NCBI RefSeq assembly: GCF_963576545.1
Contig: NC_083647.1
Location: 6,243,507-6,307,506 of the forward strand
Reading direction: 5' to 3'
DNA from: Limanda limanda
Taxonomy: Eukaryota; Chordata; Actinopteri; Pleuronectiformes; Pleuronectidae
DNA length: 64,000 nt
A program made the position numbers and the translations under genes. The notes beneath the pieces were generated by a model, which had not been told where the DNA came from, did not search any database, and worked only from the letters and a program-made list of their open reading frames with translations. Numbering within the stretch: position 1 is the first letter of the stretch; each line of letters starts with the position of its first letter. Shown here in pieces: positions 1 through 30,419 of this stretch.

Positions 1-33
1 GATTTTATTTTCCATGTTTCTGATTGTGTACAG

Positions 34-3000
34 ATGAGAGAAGTGAAGAGGAGAAGAAAGCAGAAGAAACTCAGCTGTTCACTAAGTATTACACAGAGTG
101 GAGGGGAGGAAAAGAGCAAGACAAGTCCTATAAGAACATCCCACGCTTCTACTACAGGGTATCTGTCACACACACGTGTCAACCCGCTGGGGCAAAGTTT
201 AGATTGTGTTATGCTTTGAAACAAAACTAAATCCCCTGACTATGTATAATAGTTAATACAATATATTTATTTGAATGAAGAAACAATGAGGGTATCAGGA
301 ACACCGCATTTTATTAATATGACATCACATTAAACAAGTAACTGATAATTAAACCAGTCCATTGACTTATGACACTTTGTCAAATCAAACCTAGTGTGTT
401 GACTGTGAGAGTGATGATCACATTGGGGGTGACGATGACTATGATGATGATGATCGGATTGTGACTGGGTGTGTGTGTAGTCACCAGCAGAGACAAAGAT
501 GCCATAATACAGGTGTCGTGTTAAATGATGATGTGTGGAAATGAAAACGGATGATGATGATGTTGTTGATGTTGTGCAGCTCCCAGGAGAGGATGAAGTA
601 TTACTTCAGAAGCTAAGAGAAGAATCCAGAGCTGTTTTCCTCCAGAGGAAGAGCAGAGAACTGCTGGATAATGAGGAACTACAGGTAGAACACACACACA
701 TACACTCGTGTCTCCATGACTTTAGAGGACATTACATTGACTTTCAGTGATTTCCTGGAGACTCAATTTAACCTTAACCATAGTGACTACTTGCCTTACC
801 CTAATCTAAACATAACTTTAACTTTAACCTAAATCTAATCTAAACCCAAATCTTAAAACATGTCTTCACCTTAAAACGTAATGATTTACGTTAAGGGGCC
901 TTGCTTTTTGTCCCCATAAGAAAGACATGTCCCCATAATGTCACTGTAAACAGATTGAGGTCCCCACAACATGAGACCACAATGCCTGGACCATACACAC
1001 ACACAGTATTTACTTCTGCATAAATGACAACAATGTATTTTTTTTATTTTACATTTACTAAACTTTCATTTTCTAGAATCTGTGGTTCTTGCTTGACAAG
1101 CACCAGGTTCCTCCAGTGAGTGGAGACGAGGCCATGATCAGCTATGAAGCCTACCTGCAGGTGGGGGAGAGGGCTGGGCCCAAGTGCAAGTAAGTACCAG
1201 GAAGTAGATGTTTACTGGCAACAGCAATGTTCTGTTTCTGTCCTACACCAAGGATTCCAGCTAGAGACAAGTTTGTGACTGGGAACCCCCCCCCCCCCCT
1301 GTCATGTTGACTTTATATCCACCTGGAATGAATGTTCCAGGTCACAAACTCTGGTGGCGCCACATTCAACAACGTGCAGCTCTATATGCACTCTGTGGCA
1401 ATTAATATTAACTTTTGAAACAGGAAGTATAAAGATTTTTAAGAAGATTGTTAATATGTCAACATGTTTCCACTGTTCATTTTTAAAGGAAGTGGTGTTT
1501 TCATTGTAGCAAAGAAAAAATTAATCTAACTTTGATGAGTTTAGCAGAGACAAATTTCTAATCTTGAAAAAGACCAGCTGCGATAATTCTGTACGCAGAG
1601 GTAGAACATATGATTATATCTGCTATTAAGACTGTGTGTTCATCTGCATTTCTTTTATAATTTAAAAGGATTATGCAAAAAATACTCAGTTGGAAGGGTG
1701 GGACATAAACCCCAGTCAATTTTGGTGCTGCTCTATGAATTTATTTCCCACTTTCTTTAACTCTGTGACATTTGAGATTTTATTTTTATTTTCATTGATT
1801 TCTCAGAGAATAATTAATGGATCTAAATAAAAGAAAACTGACATGTTCAGAGGAGTGATATTTATGTGTTTGCAATTTGGTGCATATGATAATGAGTATC
1901 TAGAGAACAGATCTACAGAATTTTTATTCGTTATAAGGGGACTGTTTGGCCTTGGCTGAGGTTTGTGTTCTACTGAGTCTAGTCAGTAGATTCAAAGAGG
2001 GGGGTGAAATCTGGCTCCCAGATCGAGGGAAGAAACCTCATGATAAGTTACAGCTTTTTTACTCTTTTCTTCTTTCCTTCAGAAAATTCTTCACAGCCAG
2101 AGTGTACGCCAAGCTGCTCCACAACGACCCGTATGGCCGAATCTCCATCATGCAGTTCTTCAACTATGTCATGAGGAAAGGTCTGGACCTTCATTTTTTC
2201 TTTCACGTTTTATGTAAGCTGAGTGGGTGGAACGAAAACCTCTTCTAACCCCATTTTCTTGACTCCTGTCTGCTCTCGTTGTTCATCTAGTGTGGCTGCA
2301 CCAGACACGGATTGGTCTGAGTCTGTACGATGTGGCAGGGCAGGGCTACCTCAGAGAGTCGGTAAGCATTTCCATCAGGAGACACAAATTAGAGTTAGTA
2401 GTATATAGACATTCTACATATAGTTTTTACTGGATGAAGTCATTAGTAGCTAGAGGCAGATTTATGTTATGAAAAGCGACTCTTCCTGCTGTGTAGGATC
2501 TGGAGAACTACATCCTGGAGCTCATCCCCACTCTGCCTCAGCTGGACGGACTGGAGAAGTCCTTCTACTCTTTCTACGTTTGCACCGCTGTTCGCAAGTT
2601 CTTCTTCTTCCTCGACCCGCTCCGAACAGGTCAGCCTGAACCCCACTGCGAGCCTCAACAGTAAAAAGTGCAGGAACACATACTGGAGCATAGTATTGTC
2701 TTTGACTCATCATGTATGAACCAGGAGAAATGATGTGCTGTAAACTCTGCTGACTTTGTATCATTAGATCAGAAGCTTTAACAACTATCCACAACAACCA
2801 CCAATATTTTTTAAATTATAAAAATTAGGTAATGATCATTTGTTCATACGGAATGTTACCCTACGACATATAACAGGAACAGACTTTATCTTCAACAACA
2901 TCAAAATTTATCTTGGATCTGTCTGGGTTTTTGTTTTTTACAGGAAAGATTAAAATCCAGGATATATTGGCTTGCAGTTTCCTGGACGACTTATTGGAGG

Positions 3001-5520
3001 TAGGATACATTTTTTGTATAATATCCACTCGTCCTTGTCTTTATAAATCCACATTCATCCTTTTTTCGACAAGCTCTTCTGACTTCAGTTATACTTAATT
3101 ACCTCCGCCCAAAGATGTTATGTTTTCATCAGCACTTGTTAGATAGTTATCAGGATTACAGGAAAACTCCTCGACCGATTTCCATGATATTTTGTAGAGG
3201 GGTGCAACATTACCCAAGGAAGAACCAATGAAATTTTGGATGAATCCAGATAAAAATATCAGGCATTCAGGGGACTGATTTCTATGGGTGCGTAAAACTT
3301 GGTGCAGCTTGATTGAATTTGAGAGACTGTTGGGCCTTTGGTGGAGGTAGTTCTCTACTAAGTATCATTCTAGGTAGGCAGTAGGTTTACACTCACAGGA
3401 CTACAGGGAAATGTTGGTATATCCTTAACCTGTAATAGTCCACCTGAATTATGTTTTGTTGTGTTATTATAAGGATTTTTGCACTCCATGGCTTCCATTG
3501 TGAAGCAATAGTCCCAAAAATGCACCACTCTAACTCTTTCCCACTCTCCCACCCCCACCCCTAACCTCTCTCACTGTGCTCCCAGTTGAGAGATGAGGAG
3601 TTATCGAAGGAGAGTCAGGAATCCAACTGGTTCTCTGCCCCATCGGCTCTACGGGTCTATGGTGAGGTTTCCAGTCTCAAATCAAACAGTTGTGGTATTA
3701 AATAACCCTCAGGTGCATAAAGGCAGATTCGGGGGGCCTCGCATTGCAATTCATGTTCAGCAATGTGGGACATGATAAAATGCAGCACAATACTTGTTAT
3801 TCTGTATCGTTTATCATAAAAAAACACATTTTCTATATAAATATATATAATGTTTGTTTGCACTTGGCCAAAGCGTCAATAGTCCAACATGTAGGATTTA
3901 GGAGGATCTATTAATAGAAATGTAATGTAATATTTACAATGATGTTTGTGTGAGTAGCTCAGAGACTACAGCCTGTCTCATTCCTGAATGTGTATGTGTC
4001 TCTCTGTCCATGAAGGTCAGTACCTCAACCTGGATAAAGACCACAACGGCATGTTGAGCAAAGAGGAACTATCGCGCTACGGCACAGCGACTCTCACCCC
4101 GGTCTTCCTGGATAGAGTGTTTCAGGAGTATCTCACCTATGATGGAGAAATGGTACAATCAGTGACTGCACTTACAGCTGTAGTAAAATACAGATAGTGA
4201 AAAACAGAAAGAATCTTACATGACAGCCAGGAATATCTATGGTGCAATTTGGTTTAGATTCTCAAACTAATCACTCCACATTCTCCTGTGGTTCAACTAG
4301 GTTCAGCTCTTGTGACTGAAACGTTTAATTTTTTTTTTCTTTAATTAATCTTCAGATCTATACAGGAAGCTTTTTAATCTTTGCCTGCATTTGTTTAGTT
4401 TATTCTGGGTTTTCTCCCCTGTCTGTATGTTAACCTTCAACTCAAAGAAACTCATAATGTAAAGCTTGAGCTGCTCAAGTTAATCATGAAGCTCATGAAA
4501 ACAAGTGTGTCCTCCGGGCAGCTGACACATATATTAAATTACTCTTTATTGTTGTATAGGGCATTGCCCTAAATTGGTGTTAATCTCTTTTCAATGCATA
4601 TTTTAAGTAATAGTTTAGCAGATAACACTGTGATGGGTCTAACTTGGATATATAATGTACATGATGTGTTTTTGTCTTTAATCTCAGGACTATAAGACGT
4701 ATCTGGACTTTGTATTGGCCTTGGAAAACAGGAAGGAGCCAGCAGCACTGCAGTACATCTTTAAACTTCTGGATATGGAGAATCGTGGATATCTCAATGT
4801 TTTCTCCCTAAACTTCTTCTTCAGGGTATCAGCTGCACACATTCTACTATACACAATCACACAAAGCGTGATGTGTCATTGTTTCATGACCCTTCTGTGT
4901 TGTGTTCTTCAGGCAATTCAGGAGCAGATGAAGGTGCATAGTCAAGAGCCTGTCTCCTTCCAGGATGTCAAGGTATATTGTACACAGACACATGCAGACA
5001 CTTGGTGAGGACACTCATTGGAAAAATGCATGGCCTAGCCCCTCACCCTTAATCCTCACAGCTAAATGCCTGATCCTAATTCGAACCCTAGAAGGAAGTC
5101 TTAACCCTCAAACAGCCCATTGTAAGTGGGTCAGAGAGTGGGGACCTGTCAGTGTGCCCTCACTCTGTAAGGTCTTGACTCAAAATGATCCTCACAAAGA
5201 TATCTGTACAAGCATACACACACTTCCTAGCTATACTGTGGATTTGAAGATTATTGACATGATCTGTTGAAACATGTTTGTGGTGTAAGCAAAAGAGGTG
5301 ACATGTGACCTCTGTTTCTCCTCAGGATGAGATATTTGACATGGTGAAGCCCAAAGACCCCTATAAAATCACTCTCCAGGATTTGGTAAACAGTTGCCAG
5401 GGTGACACAGTCACCAGCATCCTGATCGACCTCAACGGCTTCTGGACCTATGAGAACAGAGAAGTGTTGGTTGCTAATGACAGTGACAGCAGTAACACGG
5501 CTGACCTCGATGACTCATGA
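34..5520 (+). CDS. ppp2r3c: PPP2R3C (PP2A regulatory subunit B'' gamma, G5PR), 5' partial
   Basis: Regulatory subunit that brings PP2A (and, in mammals, PP5) catalytic subunits to substrates; known at centrosomes and in nucleus and cytoplasm. I read 12 coding exons: 34-158, 580-684, 1077-1189, 2083-2180, 2291-2361, 2497-2629, 2944-2999, 3586-3661, 4016-4152, 4688-4825, 4913-4972 and 5326-5520 (TGA). They keep one frame for about 434 residues; the human protein has 453. The missing N-terminal exon lies left of the window, and exon 34 opens behind a CAG acceptor in phase 1. Family blocks are clear, such as WLHQTRIGLSLYDVAGQGY, and there is an EF-hand loop DKDHNGMLSKEE in exon 4016. The C-terminus ends in an acidic serine-rich tail closing with DLDDS. 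Donors at 2181 (GTCTGG) and 2630 (GTCAGC) are weak, but frame and homology need them. It is convergent with fam177a1. Confidence 0.96.
764..1000. repeat. Dispersed TAACC / TCCCCA teleost repeat (copy 1)
   Basis: A stretch in a ppp2r3c intron is rich in degenerate TAACC/CTAA words, followed by GTCCCCATAAG, GTCCCCATAATG and GGTCCCCACAAC. This layout is typical of a very common teleost intronic repeat. A second copy lies at 5000-5225. No coding potential. Confidence 0.6.
1690..2010. repeat. Dispersed teleost repeat of the 'CCTCCGCC' type, degraded copy
   Basis: Shares phrases with the copy at 3105-3375: TTTCTCAGAGAATAATTAATGG, a GGGGACTG-type phrase, GCAATTTGGTGCATATG, and an end reading GCCTTGGCTGAGGTTTGTG, then TACTGAGT and TAGTC. 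It lies in the ppp2r3c intron just before exon 2083. Confidence 0.5.
3105..3380. repeat. Dispersed teleost repeat of the 'CCTCCGCC' type
   Basis: Begins TTACCTCCGCCCAAAGATG, continues with TCAGGATTACAGGAAAACTC and CGACCGATTTCCATGATATT, and closes with TGGTGGAGGTAGTTCTCTAC before CATTCTAG. The complementary CCTCCGCC and GGNGGAGG ends suggest a non-autonomous element. Other copies are at 1690-2010 and, in part, at 33390-33510. Confidence 0.6.
5000..5225. repeat. Dispersed TAACC / GGGGAC teleost repeat (copy 2)
   Basis: Starts at GGTGAGGACACTCATTGG, passes through CCTAGCCCCTCACCC, GAACCCTAG and TCTTAACCCTCAAACAGCC, then GTGGGGACCTGTCAG and GATCCTCACAAAGATATC. Same family and orientation as 764-1000, in the penultimate ppp2r3c intron. 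Confidence 0.6.
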
Positions 5521-5809
5521 GAATGATTATGATCTTCACAGTTTTCACTCCCATCAGTAGTAAAAACCTACAGTCCATTGAACCAAGTGTCCTAGTGACG
5601 CGTCAGCCGGACATAGAACCTTTACCTGCTGACTCATGTCCCTTTGGTGAAGTTGAACCGAAGGAACTAAAGTGTAAAACCCTTGAAATGAATGGTAGGA
5701 GGAAGTGAAGAGAAATTAATCGGATGTTTTTGAGATGTGCTTTTTGTAAATATTGTTCTATTTCCCTCTATTTTGTTTTCCTGTAAAAACAAAAAACAGA
5801 TGTATTTAA

Positions 5810-5815
5810 AATAAA
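5810..5815 (+). other. ppp2r3c polyadenylation signal AATAAA
   Basis: Canonical AATAAA 290 bases after the ppp2r3c stop codon, followed by a T-rich stretch (CTTTCCCTTTTTGTCTC). It implies a short 3' UTR. Confidence 0.7.
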
Positions 5816-5829
5816 TCTTTCCCTTTTTG

Positions 5830-7100
5830 TCTCTTACTGACATATTATGTCTTTGTATCATGAAAGTGCCCCATCATTAACACTCAAATTTAAATTTAAC
5901 TTAAGCTGCTACATTTTCAGTGGCTCCAATGATAATAAAAGAACGACACTCACCGATGAACCAATAGAGAACTAGCATCTGACTTTGCATTTCTCTTCAG
6001 CCCAATGAGGGTTTTAAATAGCTTTTAGCAGTTTTTTAAAACCAGAGAAACAAAGTTTAAAGAAGCTTATCTGCACCAACCAGCAGAGACAAAGAGAAGC
6101 TAGAGAACAGGAGTTGGTGGCGAGGGGACTGAAAAATTCAATTTCCCAGGTTCAAAAACGGGTTAGTTAGGATTATTTTATTTTAAGTAGAGTAAAGTAA
6201 TTGTTAAAAACACAACAGGAAGCCCGCCATTTTGGATTTAGTGGCCATTTTTCACATTTTTACTTTGACGAACATCAGATCAACTTCATATTGAGATGGA
6301 TGTCATCTAAATAAGACTGAGATATAAACCTTGACTTTTGTGTTTTTGTCACACGGTGTGACCGTGGCGTGGCGTCAAAGTTTGATTACACGCCATTAAA
6401 ACACGAGGTTGTGTATCTCAGACATATTTATATAAAATAACACTTCAAAGGATTCATTAAGCAAATAATTATTTGTTGTCAGTTTGATTTAATGTTACAG
6501 TGTCAGTGGTGTTAGATTCCTTTGATGTCTTAGATGCAAAGGTGAAAGATTTATACGATCTGAAGAGAGAAAAGAGTGTTTTTGAGCGATCTATTAGTCT
6601 GTTATATACAGATAGGGATAGTACCACCGACTGCCAAAAGGAGGTAAGCATGGTTTTAAAAAACCGTGGAGCGATATGCGCAATTAGCAGGCAAGGATCG
6701 ACGTCTCGTGACAGACGCAGGAAGTGAAGCATTTATCCTTCCCCCAAAGTGAATCATGCGTAAAACACATGCAATGCGGAGCCGTGGGCCTGCTCGTCGA
6801 TCGCTCTCTCCACCAACAGCAACAGGTCCAGAGTTGCGTGTGCTCGGGCCTGTTCAGTGCTACAATGTAACCCTAGTTTATTTATATTTCTGGTGTTAAA
6901 TGTGACTTAAAGAAAAAACTATTTTCATTCTCCATGCTGAAAAAAGATGCACAGCTGAGACTGGGCAGCTCAAAGGGATCAAAACTCTAAACAAACAACA
7001 GAAGTCAAGAGAAGGATTGTATTATTGAATTAGACAAGAAAGATAAGAGTTTATAACAGGGGAATAACTGTGGGGAAAGTATTTTGACAACAAAAAGTCA
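5830..7100. other. Intergenic spacer ppp2r3c-fam177a1, repeat-like
   Basis: No gene recognised. The part at about 6210-6450 (GCCCGCCATTTTGGATTTAG, then CACGGTGTGACCGTGGCG and ACGCCATTAAAACACGAGG) reads like a dispersed repeat I have seen in teleost sequence. An open, splice-flanked block at 6500-6642 is described among the findings. Confidence 0.4.
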
Positions 7101-7104
7101 GATT

Positions 7105-8540
7105 GTTTAAAGGTTTTATTAACACAGAAAATATAAATATGTATATACAGATTCATTGAGTTGGTTAAAAATAACTTTTGCATATGTTTCTAAATACATA
7201 AAAAAGCATAAATAATGCCCCGTGTTAAGTAATGTAAGAAATTTACCCAAACTGAATTAAATAGGTTGGTATTCTAGTTACAGATTCCATTTACAGAATT
7301 TCTCCTGAGATGGATCTGTTTGAAAAGAGCAGAGTAACATGTGTTCTGCGTTGTAATGAGAAAACATAAAGGCTCCAGTGTGTGGGCCTCTGGTTTCCTC
7401 CTGAATAAACACTGCTGCTCTGCTCTGAGCGTCCACACCACAACGTTACTTCAGTGGATAATAATAATTCATAAGCTTCTGGCAGCTCAGGCAAGGACAC
7501 TTAAAGAATGAACTCTCAGGACACATGAAGGTACCGTCGGTGTTTGTGAGCAACTCAACCTCCCAATGTACTTCAACAACCGCCAGTAAATTGGAATTCT
7601 ATTTGATTTTCAAAGATTTAAACGATATTAAAAGTGAATCTGTATTAGCTGCATTGCCTGGTTAATTTTTCAAAAACATTTTGTACTTTATAGGAGTTGT
7701 TGCTGTAAATAAACTGTTTCCAGTATCATCTTAGAGGCAGGTTAACACTGAAACAAATAAAAGAAACATGAAGCCATTCTTTAAGGTTAGTACCGTAGTA
7801 AAATTTGGACCACAGACTGCAGCTTCATGGTAACTTCACATTGAGCTCTTATATTAACCAGAGTATGTTTGGCCGCTACAAAGTGAATCATGTGTCTGGT
7901 TTAAGCAGCAGGAAGTTACAGTAGTTTTCATTGACTCGTTAACAGAGGGCAGAGGTGGAAGGGTTGTCTTATGTATCTGAACATCACGTTTAAACTCAAC
8001 TACTGGTTTGTTTGATTACATTTCTATATAACCTTCCTCTTTATAACTTGTAGGAGAATAGTTTGTGTTTCTTCATTCCAGACAACAATATAGCAATAAC
8101 ATATGAGGAGGACAATATATTCCCTGGGTATATAAATGGTTTAATCTCTACCCGTTCTCACTCATGGTTAAGCTTGGAAAGCAAAGGCTATCCAGCTCTA
8201 TAAACTCTAGAGAAGGAACTACATTTAATTTAAATTCTTCAATACGATTATAATCCAGCATGTATTTCAGGGTCTCGATGTTCTAGGGTGAGTTGGGTAC
8301 AGTCCCAATCTGCTCTAGAAATGGTTCAATTGCATGTCAGGCTGTACAGTAAAGTTACATTCACAGAAAAGGCTATTGCAGCCACTTCCACAGCCCTTTT
8401 AATGTTTCCCTGCACTATGTATTAATATCTCTTATAAAAAAGCATAGAAAAATAACAACATTATGAAATCATACAGCTAGGTTAAATCAGATTTAGCCTG
8501 ACGAAATCTTTGAATGTGAGAGGATTGTGAGTGACAGTTT
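7105..8540 (-). other. Probable fam177a1 3' UTR
   Basis: No further coding frame was found downstream of the fam177a1 stop at 8541 on the minus strand. The minus strand carries AATAAA (seen as TTTATT) near 7113, about 1.4 kb after the stop. The end point is an inference from that signal alone. Confidence 0.4.
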
Positions 8541-10951
8541 TCAGGAGGGGAGAGGGGAAGGGACTCTGTTGGTGTCTGGAGAGCTGAGAGGAGGCTCAGG
8601 TTTGAGCTCAAAGCTAATGTTGACAAAGGATGCTCCGGACTTCCCTGGCTGTTCCACAGTAGCAGAGGGAGGAGCATCTAGCTCACCTCTTTTCTGCGTG
8701 ACATAATGACGCTCCGCATCCTCAGCCAGACGGTTCTCCTCCTCTTCTTCTTCCTCCTATAGGAAAACAGTGTGTGTAACATTTAACACTCTATCTGAGA
8801 GTTCTTTCTTCTTGCTCTGTGTAAACAGCTTTTAAAAGGTGAGACTTTTTTCCTCATATTTACATAAGAGACTGACATATGAGCCTCAAGTTTGTGTGTG
8901 TGTGTGTATGAGACAACACATGCACAAGTATCTTACCTCCTTCTTTATACGGTGGTATTCATCAATTGCATACTGGTACTTCGGACTAGTGATGCCAAAA
9001 AGAGAGGCCAGTCTCTCTCCCATGTAGTCACACACTGCGGTAAACGAGCACACGCGAGTCAAGATAATAACTAAAGTACCAAAACCAACCAAATACAGAA
9101 ACGTGTGAAACAAGCTGTACAATTCAGTACATTCAAATCTGTACAAGCATTTACACACTTTCCATATTACTCAAGAAACACTTTTCAAAACACAAGATTT
9201 CCAAGACTGATGAAAAAGCTATGACATATGGCCTTGATAGCACAAATTCTCAATCTAACAGTGAACTACTTTACCTGAGATGGTGGAGGTGGCCATTCTC
9301 CACGTTTGGAACCAGAAATATGGAACCCAGGTTAATTTAGCCTAGAATAAGACAACACAAAACTTGACAATTAGTTCACATTATCTGCTGGTCAAACACA
9401 AATACAAACTAATTGTTTGTCAGATTCAGCTTTAGCCTCAAGTTCTGCCTGAATCATTGTTTACAAGCCCAAAACACTAGATGACGCTAAGGTGCACAAC
9501 TGTCAAGTTATATTCTCAATTGACTGAAACCGATTTGGATGGTTAGGCCAAGGGTTATTATATGTGGAGTTTCCATGATGTCATCCCGGTTTTCTCTGGG
9601 GTACCATGCAAATCCCACCCACAGGATTATCCTGATATGTGAGGCTGTTTCAGAGTCTACAAAATTAAAACAACTTTAAAACTTCTTGATCTCTGCTTAC
9701 TGGATCTACAGTGATGACATCTTTCTTCACAGGATCCTCCTCCTCTTCATCGGTGCTGTATTCCTCCATGGTCTCTCCACTGGCAAAATAGATGGTCCTT
9801 CGGGGAACCTTTACTCGTACCTGACTCCCCGCAGAGTCTTCCATCTCCACACTCTCAAATTCTGTCCCTCCTCCTAGACTCTGGAAGTAGTTCAATAAGA
9901 GAGTACAAGGTTGTGATCTCATCACCAGTACTCAGTGTAATATCCATCTTTATGGTGAGAACACGATTTTTCGTCGATTTACAAGTTGCACTCAATAATC
10001 GTAAACTAGTTCTCAACACAGACAAAAGTGAATTCATGTTCTACACAAGAGCCAAAAATGTTGATTATAATAATCGTATTATCTCTACCATGAATAGTAG
10101 AAACACTGAAAGAGTCACAGAGTATCTTGAAATCTGGTATGATGAGATAACTTTTAAATATCACATCTCTAAACCTGTGACCACCTTCAGTAAGAAAATC
10201 AGCTTCTTCTAGGAAACAAAACATGTGTCCCTCTGCGCTGCAGATGAGGCAGCTTTAATTTCTGTTTAAGATTATGGTGACATATTCTACATCCATTCAG
10301 TTGCAACCCTAAACTGCTGGACACAGTTTATTCACTCAGCTTTAAGATGTGTTGATTCATTTGCTTAAAAGTAAAATTCATGAACTGTATTTGTTCATAT
10401 GGTTTTTACTTTTGCCATTTTCCAAATTGTCCTCAACTGTTTCTTATTTAAGTTTCCTTGGTGTGTTTGATTGTTGAGTTTATTCTCTGTACTCGGGTTG
10501 AGGTTGAATGAATTGCTGCTGAATGTTCGATGGGTTTTGAATGATTTGCTTTAGTTTGAGTTCTCATATGACAGCACATGCAGAGCAGGTTTGACGGACT
10601 CTCCTTCACTCCGCTGACATACTGGGCAGAAAGTCAACAACAAAGAAAACATGACAAACTTTCCTAAAAACATCTTTTTATAGACGTTGTGCGTAGTTAT
10701 ATTATTTACCTTCAAATGTAGAGCAGCTACACACAGAGGTAAGACAATTAAATCCTCCTAAACTATTTTACAAACCACTGTTACCACAGCAAAACTAGAG
10801 CTGGTTAGTTAGCTTAGTTTAGCTAACGTTACTTTGTGTTAGCTAGCTTATAGGCTGAGGAAGTAATTAGCTTTACCTCAAACAAATATTTGTTTCCTTA
10901 TTTACAAACACGAAAAGTTGTATCGCACCTACAAACCTTTTCAGTGTCCAT
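8541..10951 (-). CDS. fam177a1: FAM177A1 family protein
   Basis: Small conserved protein; mammalian FAM177A1 has been linked to the Golgi and to brain development, but its biochemical role is not settled. Five coding exons on the minus strand: 10937-10951 (five codons, MDTEK), 9701-9880, 9275-9341, 8937-9034 and 8541-8756 (TGA). They total 192 codons including stop, close to the mammalian length. Visible family features are VPRRTIYFASGETMEEYS followed by an acidic run, then LTWVPYFWFQTWRMATST, which may sit in or on a membrane, then VCDYMGERLASLFGI and SPKYQYAIDEY, then a run of seven glutamates. Donor 9701 reads CCA|GTAAGC; acceptors are CAG or TAG. The gene is convergent with ppp2r3c, as in the human 14q13 neighbourhood, and divergent from ttc7b. 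Intron 1 holds an antisense LINE fragment. Confidence 0.94.
9975..10560 (+). mobile_element. Decayed LINE reverse-transcriptase fragment
   Basis: In fam177a1 intron 1, opposite to the gene. The plus frame from about 9980 reads like the palm/thumb end of a non-LTR reverse transcriptase: ALNNRKLVLNTDKSEFM, then TRAKNVDYNN, TEYLEIWYDE and TFKYHI. The next bases keep homology only across stops and shifts, for example RNKTC in another frame. Neither a full RT nor an endonuclease is present, so it is a dead 5'-truncated copy. I did not fix the clade. Confidence 0.75.
10800..10951 (-). promoter_or_regulatory. fam177a1 first-exon region with GCTAACGTTA/TTAGCTAGC motifs
   Basis: Just inside intron 1 of fam177a1 lies a cluster of TTAGC/GCTA words, including GCTAACGTTA at 10822 and GTTAGCTAGCTTA at 10839. 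Such words recur beside the first exons of ttc7b and calm1. A regulatory role is inferred only from position and recurrence. Confidence 0.35.
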
Positions 10952-11484
10952 AGTTTGTGTCAGGGAAACGTTGACGCTGGTTAAATACAGCGGCAACTCT
11001 GCCATCTCTGTCAGGAGTCAGGACCTCCACCTCACCACGATCCGGCTGTCGGCTAGCAACACTTCCGGTCTGACCTCTTCACAACAAAATAGTTTACTAT
11101 ATTTAATTATTATAATTATCATTATTATTATTAAAATAATGAAACGTGCAGTAATGCAATGCATTGCACACATATTAACTTTTATTATTATAATTATTTT
11201 TGTTGTTGTTATTACTATTATTTTGTAACTGCTATACACAGCATCAATGTTGGAGGAAGTAACTTCTCGTGGCGCGACTAGACTGACTAATTTTAAAGGC
11301 TCCTTTGGAAAGAAGGGCTTTAATGGGTGGATCCTTTGGTCCAGCCTATCCCAGGATTCATTGCACTTCAGTGACGAGTCAAGGTGATGGCACCGACAAG
11401 TGACGAGGCGTCCAAATCTTGGGTATGATGCTTCAATGGTACAAATGTTAAAAAACCAAGGGGTATGATAACTCTTTAATTCTT

Positions 11485-11900
11485 TAATTAGAATCAGAAT
11501 CAGCTTTATGTATGAGTTCAAATACTAGGAATTTGACTCCGGTGTAGTTGCGCTCAGTGTCCTTATACAAATAGACACACAGTTAACACCAGACTAGCTA
11601 AATAAAGTTGACCATTATGTGCAGTACAGATAAACTGTACAATAAAGAAGTGCAACGGGAAACAATATGAGTGGATACGAAACAATTAACTACTAATTAT
11701 AACCAGAGGACAATAATGCACTGGTGCAGAGTACAAAGATGCTCAAACCAAAACGGATCATGAATCATATGTGGTGTCCATTATTTTAAATGTGTCCATT
11801 ATTTTAAATCCAATTGTAAGTAATGAAAATGTGAAACAGTCCAAAATAGTCTGGACTGTATCTGGATTATCTGTTTAACCACTTGACTTCTGCTCACTGC
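11485..11900. repeat. Dispersed repeat with LINE 3'-tail-like phrase
   Basis: Contains TAGAATCAGAATCAGCTTTA, then AGGAATTTGACTCCGGTGTAG and GTGCAGTACAGATAAACTG. These phrases are familiar from a widespread teleost non-LTR repeat tail. The family was not determined. Confidence 0.5.
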
Positions 11901-11939
11901 TTTGCCTTAGAATCATTGTCCAGAATGCTTTTGCATGTT

Positions 11940-11968
11940 TTCTCTCTCTCTCTCTCTCTCTCTCTCTG
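11940..11968. repeat. (CT)n microsatellite
   Basis: Perfect TC/CT dinucleotide run upstream of the ttc7b start codon, possibly within its promoter or 5' UTR. Confidence 0.9.
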
Positions 11969-12143
11969 GGATAAAACAGTTCAATCAGACTTTTATGACA
12001 ACAGCTGCTACTGTCATTTTGTTTTTAACCACTGGCAACCTCTGCTTTATTTCGAAAGTACTAGCCGGAAGATACGGTTAGCTTTACTGCAGTGGGGCAG
12101 GATCCTCTCCGGTGTTTTGGTCCAGTCCACCGAGATCACGACA

Positions 12144-30419
<18,276 letters not shown>

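Larger units (their letters stand above)
10952..12143. other. Divergent spacer fam177a1-ttc7b
   Basis: About 1.2 kb between two start codons pointing away from each other. It holds an AT-rich ATTATTA tract (11100-11225), a LINE-tail-like repeat (11485-11900), a (CT)n run at 11940-11968 and the presumed 5' UTR and promoter of ttc7b (about 12000-12143). No TATA box or coding frame was recognised. Confidence 0.5.

Noticed and set aside
11018..11521. 167-codon minus frame between fam177a1 and ttc7b
   Set aside because: Much of it is Ile runs from the ATTATTA tract plus repeat sequence; not gene-like.
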